A stretch of 64,000 bases of DNA, taken from contig JAAQTN010000005.1 in the NCBI GenBank assembly GCA_011742915.1, positions 62,001 to 126,000 on the forward strand, given 5' to 3'. Of this stretch, positions 31,699 to 40,612 are shown in pieces. Positions within the stretch are counted from its first letter, which is position 1. Each line of letters begins with the position of its first letter. The notes under the pieces are model-generated. The model saw only the letters and a program-made list of their open reading frames with translations. It was not told where the DNA came from and did no database searches. Origin of the DNA: Billgrantia desiderata. GTDB lineage: Bacteria > Pseudomonadota > Gammaproteobacteria > Pseudomonadales > Halomonadaceae. The position numbers and the translations under genes were made by a program.

Positions 31699-32354
31699 CT
31701 CTCCTGAATGCGATAGACGCAGCGTCGCGCACCGGCCAGCACGTGTTCGGTGCGCTCGACGCTGGCGTCTTCCCCCAGCGCGGCGCGGAACACCTCCAGC
31801 TCGGAGCGGCAGAAGTCCGGGCAGGTGCTGGCGGCCTGGCAGATCGGACAGTGGTTCTCGATCAACAGCAGGCTGCCGTCCGCCTCCCGCTGCCATTCCG
31901 CCATGTAGCCTTCCCGTGAGCGAATCTCGGCCAGCCGCTGCACCCGCGCTTCCAGGCTGTCGCTGTCGGCCAGGGCCTGACGGTACTGCGCCAGGGTTTC
32001 GGCCTGACGCGCTTCGATCAGCCGTGTCAGCGCGGCATCGCCCAGGGTGTCGCGCACGCTGACGATCAGTCGCGAGGCCAGCTCGGCATGGCCGTCGGCA
32101 AAGCGCGCATGCCCGGCCTCGCTGAGCCGCCATTCGATCGTCGGTCGACCGACGCCACCGGGCAGCGGGCGCTGGGCCACCAGGCCCTGACGGGCCAGCT
32201 TGCCGAGCTGCTGGCGGGCGTTCTCGCCGCTGGTGCCGAGCAGCTCGCCCAGGGCCGCCGCGGAGTGAGGGCCGCGGGTCTTGAGTAACAGCAGCAGACG
32301 CTCGGCGGTATCCGCCGCCGCGCCTGCGCCTTTTCCTGCGTGGTTGCTTGACAT
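31695..32354 (-). CDS. HTH regulator with a C-terminal cysteine cluster (COG2345/SufR-like)
   Basis: 219 residues. N-terminal ArsR/MarR-like winged helix (ERLLLLLKTRGPHSAAALGE, then GENARQQLGKLARQGLVAQR, and GVGRPTIEWRLSEAG) and a C-terminal domain with CPICQAASTCPDFCRSELEV, four cysteines suited to an iron-sulfur cluster as in SufR. ATG 32354 (MSSNHAGKG) is preferred over the upstream extension. It is divergent from sodB, so iron- or oxidant-dependent control of sodB is a natural hypothesis. No operator identified. Confidence 0.85.
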   Translation of the reverse strand: MSSNHAGKGAGAAADTAERLLLLLKTRGPHSAAALGELLGTSGENARQQLGKLARQGLVAQRPLPGGVGRPTIEWRLSEAGHARFADGHAELASRLIVSVRDTLGDAALTRLIEARQAETLAQYRQALADSDSLEARVQRLAEIRSREGYMAEWQREADGSLLLIENHCPICQAASTCPDFCRSELEVFRAALGEDASVERTEHVLAGARRCVYRIQES

Positions 32355-32486
32355 AAAGGCAGCTGGAATTAATCTAGTACTTTCTTGGAAAATAGCGGCG
32401 GGGCTCGCACAAGGCAAGTCGGGAGCCAAATGAACCTGCCTTGGAACCGCTCCGCCATTTCACCGTGAAAGCAAGGAGCCACAATA

Positions 32487-33068
32487 ATGGCATTCGAACT
32501 GCCGGCACTGCCCTACGAGAAGAACGCCCTCGAGCCGCACATCTCCGCCGAGACCCTGGAGTATCACTACGGCAAGCACCACCAGGCCTACGTCACCAAG
32601 CTCAACGAGCTGACCGACGGCACCGACGACGCCAACAAGTCTCTCGAGGAGATCATCAAGTCCTCTTCCGGCGGTCTGTTCAACCAGGCAGCCCAGGTGT
32701 GGAACCACACCTTCTACTGGCACTGCCTCTCGCCCAACGGCGGCGGCGAGCCGAGCGGCGCGCTGGCCGAGGCGATCAACGCCAAGTTCGGCTCCTTCGC
32801 CAAGTTCAAGGAAACCTTCAACGCCAACGCCGTGGCCAACTTCGGCTCCGGCTGGACCTGGCTGATCAAGACCGCTGACGGCGGCGTCGACATCGTCAAC
32901 ACCAGCAATGCCGACACTCCCATCGCTCACGGTCAGACCCCGCTGATGACCATCGACGTGTGGGAACACGCCTACTACATCGATTACCGCAACGCGCGTC
33001 CGAAGTACCTGGAGAACGTGTGGAACGTGCTGAATTGGGATTTCGTCGCCCAGAACTTCAGTTCCTGA
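32487..33068 (+). CDS. sodB: Superoxide dismutase, iron type
   Basis: 193 residues. Metal ligands: His in [10 protein letters not shown], His in WNHTFYWH, and Asp and His in [24 protein letters not shown] and the Gln-bearing region fit FeSOD rather than MnSOD. Cytoplasmic; dismutates superoxide. AAGGAG precedes ATG 32487. A rho-independent terminator closes the gene. Confidence 0.96.
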   Translation: MAFELPALPYEKNALEPHISAETLEYHYGKHHQAYVTKLNELTDGTDDANKSLEEIIKSSSGGLFNQAAQVWNHTFYWHCLSPNGGGEPSGALAEAINAKFGSFAKFKETFNANAVANFGSGWTWLIKTADGGVDIVNTSNADTPIAHGQTPLMTIDVWEHAYYIDYRNARPKYLENVWNVLNWDFVAQNFSS

Positions 33069-33129
33069 GCGTGCGATCGGCGTAAGCTCCCGCTCAGCGA
33101 TTCATTTGGCTGAGTGTCGAGTTGAGCAT

Positions 33130-33155
33130 GGCCCTGCCGATAGGCAGGGCCTTTT
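33130..33155 (+). terminator. Rho-independent terminator after sodB
   Basis: GGCCCTGCC (33130-33138), loop GATA, GGCAGGGCC (33143-33151), TTTT. Confidence 0.92.
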
Positions 33156-33267
33156 GCTGCGATAGACTTTCGTTTTTATCGAATGATAAGTGCAAAACTA
33201 TGCGCTTTTAATGGCAAAAATTGCACGTAACATGACGATCAACACCACCCCAATCTGGGAGATCGTC

Positions 33268-33876
33268 ATGGCTACCCGTATTCTTCTCGTTACTTCATCC
33301 ATCCTCGGTGAGCACGGCCAGTCCAATGCTTTGGCCAACCACCTTCGTGAGCGCGCCGCCGGGCGCGACGAACTCGCCATCACCCATCGCGACCTGGCCG
33401 TCGACTCGCTGCCCCATCTGGGGCTGGAGGAGCTCTCCAGTTGGCAGGTGGCGGCCGACGAGCGTTCCGCCGAGCAGCAGGTGCTGGCCCAGCGTTCCGA
33501 CGACCTGATCGATGAGCTGCAGGCCCACGACGTGCTGGTGCTGGCCGTGCCGATGTACAACTTCGGCATTCCGTCCCAGCTCAAGGCCTGGTTCGACCGG
33601 GTGATGCGCGCCGGCACCACCTTCCGCTATACCGAGCAGGGGCCGGTGGGCCTGGTGAAAGGCAAGCGCGCCGTGATCCTGGCCGCCCGCGGCGGGCAGT
33701 ACGCCGGCACCGAGAACGATACCCAGACACCGCATCTCAAGGCGATGCTGGGCATGATCGGTATCACCGACGTCTCGACGATCTATGCCGAAGGACTTGC
33801 CATGGGCGACGGCCTGCGCAATGCCGCGCTCAAGGAGGCTCGCCAGGCCATCGACTCGCTGGTCGAGAGGCTGTAA
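33268..33876 (+). CDS. azoR: FMN-dependent NADH-azoreductase (flavodoxin-like quinone reductase)
   Basis: 202 residues starting MATRILLVTSSILGEHGQSN, the flavodoxin-like phosphate loop, then the flavin motif VPMYNFGIPSQLKAWFDRVM and ILAARGGQY. Reduces quinones and azo compounds; the usual role is quinone and electrophile detoxification. GGGAG is correctly placed before ATG 33268. The AT-rich leader has TGCAA and TTGCA elements (about 33191-33226) that may be regulator contacts, but no regulator gene is adjacent. Confidence 0.93.
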   Translation: MATRILLVTSSILGEHGQSNALANHLRERAAGRDELAITHRDLAVDSLPHLGLEELSSWQVAADERSAEQQVLAQRSDDLIDELQAHDVLVLAVPMYNFGIPSQLKAWFDRVMRAGTTFRYTEQGPVGLVKGKRAVILAARGGQYAGTENDTQTPHLKAMLGMIGITDVSTIYAEGLAMGDGLRNAALKEARQAIDSLVERL

Positions 33877-33879
33877 GCC

Positions 33880-34947
33880 TCAACACGCCTCGGGAACGTC
33901 CGCCACCCAGCGGTCGGTGACGAAGTCGCTGGTGCACAGCCTGGCCTCGGGAGAGAAAACGCGGGCGGCCAGTTGGCCCAGCGCCTCCCTGTCGGCCCGA
34001 GAGTCAGGCGTCACCATCTCGGTGGGCTCCAGCGGCTGCCACGTCTCTCTTTCGCGCGTCGCCAGGGCGTAGCTGAAGGCATAGAACCCCGGGAAACCCA
34101 GGCGCACGTCGGTAGCGACCAGGGTTTCCCGGCCGTTGCGCTCGCGCACCTCATAGCGCAGGTAGGGGCCGGCGAACCAGTCCAGACGCTCTCCCTTCTC
34201 CAGCGCCAGGGCAGCCGCCTCCAGCTCGGCACCACGATGAAAGATCTCCAATAGCGGTGGCTCGGCGCCGTCGAACAGCCCCACCAGGGTTTCGTAGTGT
34301 CGGTCGCCGTCGATGATCGTTGCCCGCCACAGCAAGGTGTTGAACGGGGTGGGCTGCACCAGCCGCGGCGCATCTTCGATCCCGTGCTCCGCGAGTACCG
34401 GATCGAGCCGGTGTTCCACGACCCCCTTGGCGAGCATGGCAAAGGCCAGATAGGCGCAGGAGAGCGCCAGCCCCCACGCGGGGCCGCGAAAGCCGTTGCC
34501 CGTCGCCATGGCGAAACCGATGCCCACCAGCAGCGGCAGGGTATAGAGGGGGTCGATGATGAAGACCACCGGCCAGGCGCTGGGGCGAACGTTCAGCGGC
34601 CACCAGAGCTGGGTGCCGTAGGTGGTCAGCACGTCGAGCAGCGGGTGGGTGACCAGGCACAGTACGAAGAAGGCCCACCAGCGCCCCAGCGTGATGTCGC
34701 GGGCCGGAGCGAAGCGCCGGGCAAGCAGTGCCAGCAGGGTGCCGAACCCGGTCAGCACGAACAGCGAATGGGTGAAGCCACGGTGCTCGGTAACGTTGAG
34801 CACGGCATCGCCATAATCCAGGAACACATCGAAGTCGGGCAGGGTGCCCAGCGCCGCGCCGATCAGCACCGCCTTGCGCCCCAGCCTGCGTCCCAGTACG
34901 GTGCCGCCCACGGCCGCACCCAGTGCGGCCTGCGTCAGGGTATCCAT
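33880..34947 (-). CDS. YdjM-like membrane metal-dependent hydrolase
   Basis: 355 residues. The N-terminal DUF457/YdjM domain has acidic and histidine motifs LPDFDVFLDYGD, EHRGFTHSLFVL and THPLLDVLTTYGTQLW embedded in several membrane helices; a soluble C-terminal part follows from about residue 195. Family members are membrane proteins often induced by DNA damage in enterics; the reaction is unknown. It ends three bases past azoR on the opposite strand and the gene for 3-methyladenine glycosylase lies 29 bases upstream on the same strand. Confidence 0.88.
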   Translation of the reverse strand: MDTLTQAALGAAVGGTVLGRRLGRKAVLIGAALGTLPDFDVFLDYGDAVLNVTEHRGFTHSLFVLTGFGTLLALLARRFAPARDITLGRWWAFFVLCLVTHPLLDVLTTYGTQLWWPLNVRPSAWPVVFIIDPLYTLPLLVGIGFAMATGNGFRGPAWGLALSCAYLAFAMLAKGVVEHRLDPVLAEHGIEDAPRLVQPTPFNTLLWRATIIDGDRHYETLVGLFDGAEPPLLEIFHRGAELEAAALALEKGERLDWFAGPYLRYEVRERNGRETLVATDVRLGFPGFYAFSYALATRERETWQPLEPTEMVTPDSRADREALGQLAARVFSPEARLCTSDFVTDRWVADVPEAC

Positions 34948-34976
34948 CCGTTTGGACTCCTCGTCTTTCCTTGAAG

Positions 34977-35531
34977 CTAGTCTGGCCCTGGCCCTTGGCG
35001 CGTGTACCATGCTGGGCCGCAGGCCAGGATATGCCGATGCACCGGGCACTCGACATGATGGGCTCCCGGCAGATAGCCGGTGCTCATCAGGAACTCACCG
35101 ACGATCTCGGGGCCGGTGAAGCGAAAGGTGCGGCGAAACAGCTTGACCCACTCCGCTTTCGTCAGCGGATGGTGATGGTCGAGCCAGGCCGCAAAGCTGC
35201 CGTGGGTGTCGCGCAGTGCCAGGATGACGCCGGCGTTGTGGATCGCCGCCTCCACCTTGAGTCGATTGCGGATGATGCCGGCGTCGCCGAGCAGGCGTTC
35301 GCGTTCACCGCTGCCGTAGGCTGCAACCTTGGCAATGTCGAAGTTGTCGAAGGCACGACGAAACGCTTCGCGCTTCTTGAGCACCGTCAGCCATGACAGG
35401 CCGGCCTGGTTGATCTCCAGTACCAGGCGTTCGAACAGCGCCGTGTCGTCCCTGACGGGAAAGCCGTACTCCTTCTCGTGGTAAGGGCCGTGCCATGGAT
35501 GACCTGGTGCCAGATCACAATAGTGCGACAT
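34977..35531 (-). CDS. tag: DNA-3-methyladenine glycosylase I
   Basis: 184 residues from MSHYCDLAPGHPWHGPYHEK. Removes 3-methyladenine from DNA in base-excision repair. The zinc-snap ligands are visible: Cys and His in the N-terminal CDLAPGH region and HHVECPVH near the C-terminus. The HhH core has LEINQAGLSWLTVLKKREAF. ATG 35531 is preferred over 35564. Possibly cotranscribed with the YdjM-like gene. Confidence 0.94.
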   Translation of the reverse strand: MSHYCDLAPGHPWHGPYHEKEYGFPVRDDTALFERLVLEINQAGLSWLTVLKKREAFRRAFDNFDIAKVAAYGSGERERLLGDAGIIRNRLKVEAAIHNAGVILALRDTHGSFAAWLDHHHPLTKAEWVKLFRRTFRFTGPEIVGEFLMSTGYLPGAHHVECPVHRHILACGPAWYTRQGPGPD

Positions 35532-35624
35532 TTCCGCTCTCTTTCCCTTAGTGGGTATTGGCAAGCCATCGGCGGCTTGTCACGATTCCATTATCCGGCG
35601 TCAACGCTTCAGGAGCCACCCAGC

Positions 35625-36116
35625 ATGAAAAGCCTACCCATGAACCGCAAGACGAAAAAGGTGACCGCGCTCTCCCTGCTGGGCGGTGGTGCCCTGGCCC
35701 TCTACCTTGCCTTCACCCCCGGCACCAGCACCCAGGCCGGCTCGGTGGTGGAGATGTACCAGGATCCCAATTGCGGCTGCTGCACCGACTGGGCCGATCA
35801 CCTCCGGGAGGCGGGATTCGAGGTGAATCAGCACAAGACCCGCGACATGCGCTCGATCAAGATCGAGCATGGCGTCACGCCCGAGCTTGCCTCCTGCCAC
35901 ACGGCGCTGATCGACGGCTACGTGATCGAGGGCCACGTGCCGGCCGCCGACATCAAGCGTCTGCTCGAGGAGCGGCCCGACGTGGTAGGGCTGACGGTGC
36001 CGGGCATGCCGCACGGCTCGCCCGGCATGGAAACAGGCCGCTACGACGACTATGCCGTACTGACCTGGCAGCATGAGGATCGGACGCCGGCCATCTTCAG
36101 CGAGTATACTCACTGA
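35625..36116 (+). CDS. DUF411 metal-binding periplasmic protein
   Basis: 163 residues with an N-terminal membrane/signal segment (KVTALSLLGGGALALYLAF). The mature part shows the DUF411 features MYQDPNCGCCTDWADHL, SCHTALIDGYVIEGHVPAAD and PGMPHGSPGME. The CGCC and CHT cysteines suggest copper or zinc handling. Such genes often neighbour copper-resistance systems, but none is here. AGGAG precedes ATG 35625. Exact role unknown. Confidence 0.87.
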   Translation: MKSLPMNRKTKKVTALSLLGGGALALYLAFTPGTSTQAGSVVEMYQDPNCGCCTDWADHLREAGFEVNQHKTRDMRSIKIEHGVTPELASCHTALIDGYVIEGHVPAADIKRLLEERPDVVGLTVPGMPHGSPGMETGRYDDYAVLTWQHEDRTPAIFSEYTH

Positions 36117-36145
36117 ATTGAGTTTTTGATTGGCTAGGAGGGCTC

Positions 36146-36586
36146 ATGCAGTACCTGCACACCATGGTTCGAGTCAGCGACCTGGATGCGTCGCTGCGCT
36201 TCTACTGCGACCTGCTGGGGTTGAAGGAGGTGCGGCGCAAGGAGAACGAGAAGGGGCGCTTCACGCTGGTATTCCTGGCGGCTCCCGAGGACGAGTCGCG
36301 CTCCGCCGAACTCAAGGCGCCGGAGCTGGAGCTGACCTACAACTGGGACCCGGAAGAGTACGGCGGCGGGCGCAACTTCGGCCACCTGGCCTATCGGGTC
36401 GACGACATCTACGCCCTGTGCGAACGGCTGCAGAATGCCGGCGTGACCATCAACCGTCCGCCCCGCGACGGCCACATGGCCTTCGTGCGCAGCCCCGACG
36501 GCATCTCCATCGAGCTGCTGCAGAAGGGCGATGCGCTGCCGGCCAAGGAGCCCTGGGCCTCGATGCCGAATACCGGCTCCTGGTAA
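36146..36586 (+). CDS. gloA: Lactoylglutathione lyase (glyoxalase I)
   Basis: Converts the methylglyoxal-glutathione hemithioacetal to lactoylglutathione. 146 residues. Metal ligands: His5 (MQYLHTM), Glu in ELELTYNW, His in FGHLAYRV, Glu in ISIELLQ, the glyoxalase I quartet. Nickel-type by its short length. AGGAGG precedes ATG 36146. A 20-residue tail after the last ligand is longer than in Escherichia coli. Family B repeat copy 2 begins just after the stop. Confidence 0.94.
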   Translation: MQYLHTMVRVSDLDASLRFYCDLLGLKEVRRKENEKGRFTLVFLAAPEDESRSAELKAPELELTYNWDPEEYGGGRNFGHLAYRVDDIYALCERLQNAGVTINRPPRDGHMAFVRSPDGISIELLQKGDALPAKEPWASMPNTGSW

Positions 36587-36593
36587 GGGGAAA

Positions 36594-36735
36594 CACTCCC
36601 CAAATGCCTGCGCGAGCGAATCGCTGCGTTGCTCGGTGCTCGGAATCCTCACATATACCCCATATGCTCCGGTTCCTGTGCTCCGTGCGCCTTGCGCTTC
36701 ATCTCGCTCGTCTATTTGTGCAGCGCTTCCCAGAT
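36594..36735 (+). repeat. Palindromic intergenic repeat, family B copy 2
   Basis: AATCCTCA (36644-36651), inner palindrome CATATACCCCATATG (36652-36666), CTCCGGTTC (36667-36675). Outer arms pair over about 50 bases each, for example CAAAT plus GCGAGCGA on the left with CTCGCTCG and ATTTGTG on the right. Copy 4 repeats this type in inverted orientation 1.6 kb away. Confidence 0.88.
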
Positions 36736-36764
36736 TGTTAAAGCAATAAGGAACGAATCTCTCG

Positions 36765-37220
36765 ATGATCAAGACTCTGCCTGGCCGAGCGCTGCTGCTG
36801 GCGCTCGTGGCCATGTCCCTGGCCGCGTGCGGCGGCAAGCCCACCGAGCCCGCTCGACAAGACCAGCCCCGTGTCTCCAGCGACCATCCGGTGGTGGGGC
36901 AGCGCTGGAACCTGCTGCTGATCGGCACCAACGAACGTCTCTCCATGCCCGAGACGCCCCATTTCATCGTTTCACCCGACGGTCGCGTCACCGGCAGCGA
37001 TGGCTGCAACGAGATCAATGGGCGGGTGAATCTCGACGGGGGCAACCGCATCCAGTTCGGCGAGCTGGGCACCACGCGGCGCGGCTGCCCTCAGCTCGAC
37101 GACGCCAAGCGCGTCACCGGGATGATGGAGAACGCCTACCGCTTCCTCATCGACCACGACCGGCTGGTGTTCTTCGGCCGCGATCAGCGGGTACTGGGTG
37201 GCTGGCGCAAAGCCAATTGA
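36765..37220 (+). CDS. META-domain lipoprotein (HslJ-like)
   Basis: 151 residues. Lipobox LAAC in LALVAMSLAACGGK. The META domain follows: WNLLLIGTNERLSMPETPHF, GRVTGSDGCNEINGRV, TTRRGCPQL and a final RLVFFGRDQRVLGGWRKAN. The two conserved cysteines may bond. HslJ relatives are heat-inducible or linked to novobiocin tolerance; the role here is unknown. The gene is isolated between repeat copies 2 and 3. Confidence 0.88.
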   Translation: MIKTLPGRALLLALVAMSLAACGGKPTEPARQDQPRVSSDHPVVGQRWNLLLIGTNERLSMPETPHFIVSPDGRVTGSDGCNEINGRVNLDGGNRIQFGELGTTRRGCPQLDDAKRVTGMMENAYRFLIDHDRLVFFGRDQRVLGGWRKAN

Positions 37221-37225
37221 CGAAG

Positions 37226-37352
37226 GGCGGATTTGCTACTGCGCTCGATATCCTGGCCGCCGGCGGTACTCGCAATCCTCATTGAGCAACCAGTCAACTC
37301 CGGTTGCTCCGTGCCGGCGGCGGCCAGCCTCTCTTCGCTCGTAACGCAACTC
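37226..37352 (+). repeat. Palindromic intergenic repeat, family B copy 3
   Basis: AATCCTCA (37274-37281), inner TTGAGCAACCAGTCAA (37282-37297; TTGA pairs with TCAA), CTCCGGTTG (37298-37306). Outer arms GGCCGCCGGCGG and CCGGCGGCGGCC pair. Very similar to copy 5 at 48.1 kb. Confidence 0.88.
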
Positions 37353-37392
37353 CACCTCTTCGTAGTGGGGAAAATCAACGTGAGGCGTGAGG

Positions 37393-38127
37393 TCAGCGGC
37401 CTGACAGGGCATTGCGCACCTTGATCATGCCCCCGGTGATGGCACGGGAAAGCCCGGGGGCCACCGGCGTCAGCAAAATCCAGGGCGTGACGATCAGGTT
37501 GATCATCAGCGCCGCGAAGAAGACATCACTGAACCAGTGGGCGCCGCTGAGAATGCGCGGGGCGCTGAGCAGCACGGCGAAAACGGCGCTGACCAGCATC
37601 ACCCGGAGGCCGGCGAAGCGCCACATGAAGGCGGTGAAGAGGAACAGATTCACGCCATGATCGCCGGGGAAGCTGCTGCCCGAGCTGTCCTTGGTCGAGA
37701 AGTCGACCATTTCCGTGATCAGGTTGACGTTGTCGTACACCAGCGTAGGGCTGGGGTGCGTGTAGGGCACCACCATGCGGAAGCCCTGGGCGATGAACAC
37801 CGCGGTCAACAGCATGGTGACGCCGATGCCGCCCCAGCGCAGCATACGATGGGTGGGGTCGGGGTCGCGGCTGATGGCCCACAGGTAAATTGCCAGCAGG
37901 ATCATCAGGCTGACCACGTCGAACAGGCGGTTGTTCACCGCCGCCACGAACAGCACCCAGGTCTCGTTGTCCTCGGTCAGCCAGGCGTTGGTGGCGAAGA
38001 ATACTGCATCGTCGAGCTCGGTCCAGAACATCAGGCCGGGAGATAGCCAGGACCACACCAGCAGTGCACCCAGCAGGTTGAAGACGAGAATGCGGCCAGG
38101 CGCGAAGGTCGGTTCGGTATGAGGCAT
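37393..38127 (-). CDS. PAP2-family membrane phosphatase
   Basis: 244 residues, about six membrane helices. PAP2 signature motifs SSFPGDHG (motif 2) and SGAHWFSDVFFA (motif 3, catalytic His and nucleotide-independent phosphate site). Cleaves lipid phosphates such as undecaprenyl or lipid A diphosphates; substrate unresolved. ATG 38127 (MPHTEPTFAPG) is chosen because the upstream in-frame extension runs through repeat copy 4. Flanked by repeats on both sides. Confidence 0.88.
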   Translation of the reverse strand: MPHTEPTFAPGRILVFNLLGALLVWSWLSPGLMFWTELDDAVFFATNAWLTEDNETWVLFVAAVNNRLFDVVSLMILLAIYLWAISRDPDPTHRMLRWGGIGVTMLLTAVFIAQGFRMVVPYTHPSPTLVYDNVNLITEMVDFSTKDSSGSSFPGDHGVNLFLFTAFMWRFAGLRVMLVSAVFAVLLSAPRILSGAHWFSDVFFAALMINLIVTPWILLTPVAPGLSRAITGGMIKVRNALSGR

Positions 38128-38213
38128 GAGGGCATCGGCACGGTTGATGGTCGATGCCCCCATTCTAGGGGAAAGCTGCGTTGCAGAACAGCGTTCCCTA
38201 ATGCTCACGGTAT

Positions 38214-38376
38214 TTGAGGAAATGCTGCACAAATTGACGAGCGAGATGAAGCGCAAGGCGCACGGAGCACAGGAACCGGAGCATATGGGGTATATGTGAG
38301 GATTCCGACGGTCCGACGCTTCGGCACCGCGCAACGCAGCGATTCGCTCGCGCAGGTATTTGTGCTGTGTTTCCCT
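38214..38376 (-). repeat. Palindromic intergenic repeat, family B copy 4
   Basis: On the minus strand: AATCCTCA (38297-38304), CATATACCCCATATG (38282-38296), CTCCGGTTC (38273-38281). Same inner and outer arms as copy 2 with about a dozen extra bases (near 38305-38330) in one arm. It ends next to the dehydrogenase stop. Confidence 0.88.
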
Positions 38377-39157
38377 ATTGCATGTACCAGCCGTGGCTGG
38401 CCACCACCGACTGCCCGGTCAGCGCCGCGCTGGGGAAGGCGGCCAGGTGCAGCGCCAACTCGGCGATGTCCTCCAGGGTGGTGAATTCGCCGTCGACGGT
38501 ATCCTTGAGCATCACGTCGCGTATCACCGCCTCTTCTGAAATGCCCAGTACGGCGGCCTGCTCGGGAATCTGGCGCTCCACCAAGGGCGTGCGCACGAAG
38601 CCGGGGCAGATCATGTTGGCCCGCACCCGGTGCTTCGCGCCCTCCTTGGCCACGGTACGGCAAAGCCCCAGCAGACCGTGCTTGGCTGCCACGTAGGGCG
38701 CCTTCAGCGGCGAGGCCAGCTTGCTGTGCACCGAGCCCATGTAGATCAGACAGCCGCCGCTCTCCTGACGGTACATCTGACGCAGGGCCGCGCTGGTCAC
38801 CAGGAAGGCGCCGTCCAGATGCACCGCCAGCACCTTGCGCCAGTCGGCGAAGCTCAGGCTGTGCAACGGGGCGATGTGCTGAATGCCGGCGTTTGCGATG
38901 GCGATGTCCAGGCGACCCCACTCGGCGACGATTCGCTCGACGCCGGCGTCGACCGCTGCCTCGTCGGTCACATCCATGGCCAGCGCCATGGCCTGCCCGC
39001 CGCTGGCACGGATCTGTGCGACCGTGGCTTCGGCAGCAGCCAGGTCGAGATCGGCCACCGCGACCCTGGCCCCCTCGCGGGCATAGCGCTCGGCAATGGC
39101 GCGGCCGATGCCGCCGGCGGCACCCGTGATCAGTGCCGTCTTGTCAATGAGTTGCAT
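38375..39157 (-). CDS. 3-hydroxybutyrate-type short-chain dehydrogenase
   Basis: 260 residues, SDR fold. Cofactor motif [11 protein letters not shown] in IANAGIQHI, catalytic Ser in [20 protein letters not shown] (Tyr and Lys). VKKR-free ends and C-terminal SHGWYMQ resemble 3-hydroxybutyrate dehydrogenases, which oxidise 3-hydroxybutyrate to acetoacetate with NAD. The last gene of the TRAP operon, 36 bases after dctM. That position suggests it oxidises what the transporter brings in. Confidence 0.88.
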   Translation of the reverse strand: MQLIDKTALITGAAGGIGRAIAERYAREGARVAVADLDLAAAEATVAQIRASGGQAMALAMDVTDEAAVDAGVERIVAEWGRLDIAIANAGIQHIAPLHSLSFADWRKVLAVHLDGAFLVTSAALRQMYRQESGGCLIYMGSVHSKLASPLKAPYVAAKHGLLGLCRTVAKEGAKHRVRANMICPGFVRTPLVERQIPEQAAVLGISEEAVIRDVMLKDTVDGEFTTLEDIAELALHLAAFPSAALTGQSVVASHGWYMQ

Positions 39158-39193
39158 AGTTCATCTCCCTGTCGAGAAACCCCTACCGAAAAG

Positions 39194-40564
39194 TCAGCGA
39201 CCGCCATAGATCTCGCTGGGCAGCCAGGTCGCCAGCGGGGCGAAGAAGAACACCAGCAACAGTCCGGTCAACTGGATGGCCACGAAAGGCGCGACGCCCA
39301 GATAGATGTCACGAGTGGTGATGCCCGGCGGACAGACCCCCTTGATGTAGAACAGCGCAAAGCCCACCGGTGGCGTCAGGAACGAAGTCTGCAGACAGAT
39401 GGCGAACAGCATGGCGAACCACAGCGGGTCGACCCCCAGGCTGAAGACCACCGGCGCCACCAGCGGCAGGATGATCAGCGTGATCTCCACCCAGTCGAGG
39501 AAGAAGCCGAGCAGGAACACCACCAGCAGGATGGTCAGCACGATGCCGGTCTCGCTGAAGGGCAACCCGGTGAGGGCCATGCGCACCACGTCGTCGCCGC
39601 CCAGCCCGCGCAGCACCGCGGCAAAGACGGTGGCGCCGATGAAGATGGCGAAGATGAAGGCGGTGGTGCGGCTGGTCTGGTAGAGCGCATGGCGCAGGGT
39701 TGCCAGGTTGAGCCGACGATTTAGCAGGGCCAGCAGCATGGCGCCCAGCGCGCCCACTGCCGACGCCTCGGTGGTGGTGGCGAAGCCGGTGAAGATCGAG
39801 CCGAGCACGGCGAGTATCAGCCCCAGCGGCGGCAGCACGGCGATGAACACCTGCATGAATGCGCGGGCATTCAGCGGCTCGCGATCCTTGGGCGCGGGCG
39901 CCAGGTCCTTCTTAAGGTAGGCGGCGATCAGAATGAAGGCGATGTACATCACCCCCAGCATCACGCCGGGCACCAGTGCGGCCATGAACAGGCGCCCGAC
40001 GGAGGCGTCGGAAGTGCCCATGCGGTCGGCCATCAGCACCAGCATGATGCTGGGCGGCACCAGAATGCCGAGGGTGCCCACCGAGCAGGCGGTGCCCACC
40101 GCCAGCGACTTGTTGTACTGGGCGCGCATCATCGGCCCCAGCGAAAGCATGCCGAGCAGCACCACCGAGGCGCCGACGATGCCAGTGGAGGCGGCCAGCA
40201 GCACGCCGACGATGACCACCGTCACGGCGTAGCCGCCGCGCAGTCCGCCCAGCACGCGTACCAGGGAGTTCATCAGCCGCTCGGCGATGCCGGAGCGGTC
40301 GAGCATGATGCCCATGAAGATGAACAGCGGCAGGGCCACCATCAGCTCGTTGGCGACGATACCGTAGATGCGCCGGTCGAGTACGCCGATGGTGCCGCCC
40401 CAGGAGAACCAGAGGTCGGCGGCCATGTACTCCACCAGCACGTGGCCGACCACGGCGAAGGCGAAGCCCACGCCGGCCAGCGACCAGGCCACCGGGAAGC
40501 CCAGCAGCAGCAGGCTCATGAAGCTGGCGAACATCGCCAGCACGAGAAATTGTTCCAGTCCCAT
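39194..40564 (-). CDS. TRAP transporter large membrane subunit (DctM type)
   Basis: 456 residues, about 12 membrane helices. TRAP DctM hallmarks include MVALPLFIFMGIMLDRSGIA, GTLGILVPPSIMLVLMADRM and the C-terminal LQTSFLTPPVGFALFYIKGV. It forms the Na+-driven translocation channel with the small subunit encoded just upstream. Its start lies 48 bases after the DctQ stop. Confidence 0.94.
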   Translation of the reverse strand: MGLEQFLVLAMFASFMSLLLLGFPVAWSLAGVGFAFAVVGHVLVEYMAADLWFSWGGTIGVLDRRIYGIVANELMVALPLFIFMGIMLDRSGIAERLMNSLVRVLGGLRGGYAVTVVIVGVLLAASTGIVGASVVLLGMLSLGPMMRAQYNKSLAVGTACSVGTLGILVPPSIMLVLMADRMGTSDASVGRLFMAALVPGVMLGVMYIAFILIAAYLKKDLAPAPKDREPLNARAFMQVFIAVLPPLGLILAVLGSIFTGFATTTEASAVGALGAMLLALLNRRLNLATLRHALYQTSRTTAFIFAIFIGATVFAAVLRGLGGDDVVRMALTGLPFSETGIVLTILLVVFLLGFFLDWVEITLIILPLVAPVVFSLGVDPLWFAMLFAICLQTSFLTPPVGFALFYIKGVCPPGITTRDIYLGVAPFVAIQLTGLLLVFFFAPLATWLPSEIYGGR

Positions 40565-40612
40565 AGTCGATCTCTTCTGGTGAACGTGGCGTCTTTCAGC
40601 TCGGCGCGGCGG

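Noticed and set aside
38128..38334. N-terminal extension of the PAP2 protein
   Set aside because: Runs through repeat copy 4; residues are the repeat translated.
36594..38376. Repeats as a CRISPR array or insertion sequence ends
   Set aside because: No regular spacers, no cas genes, no transposase gene, no target duplication visible.
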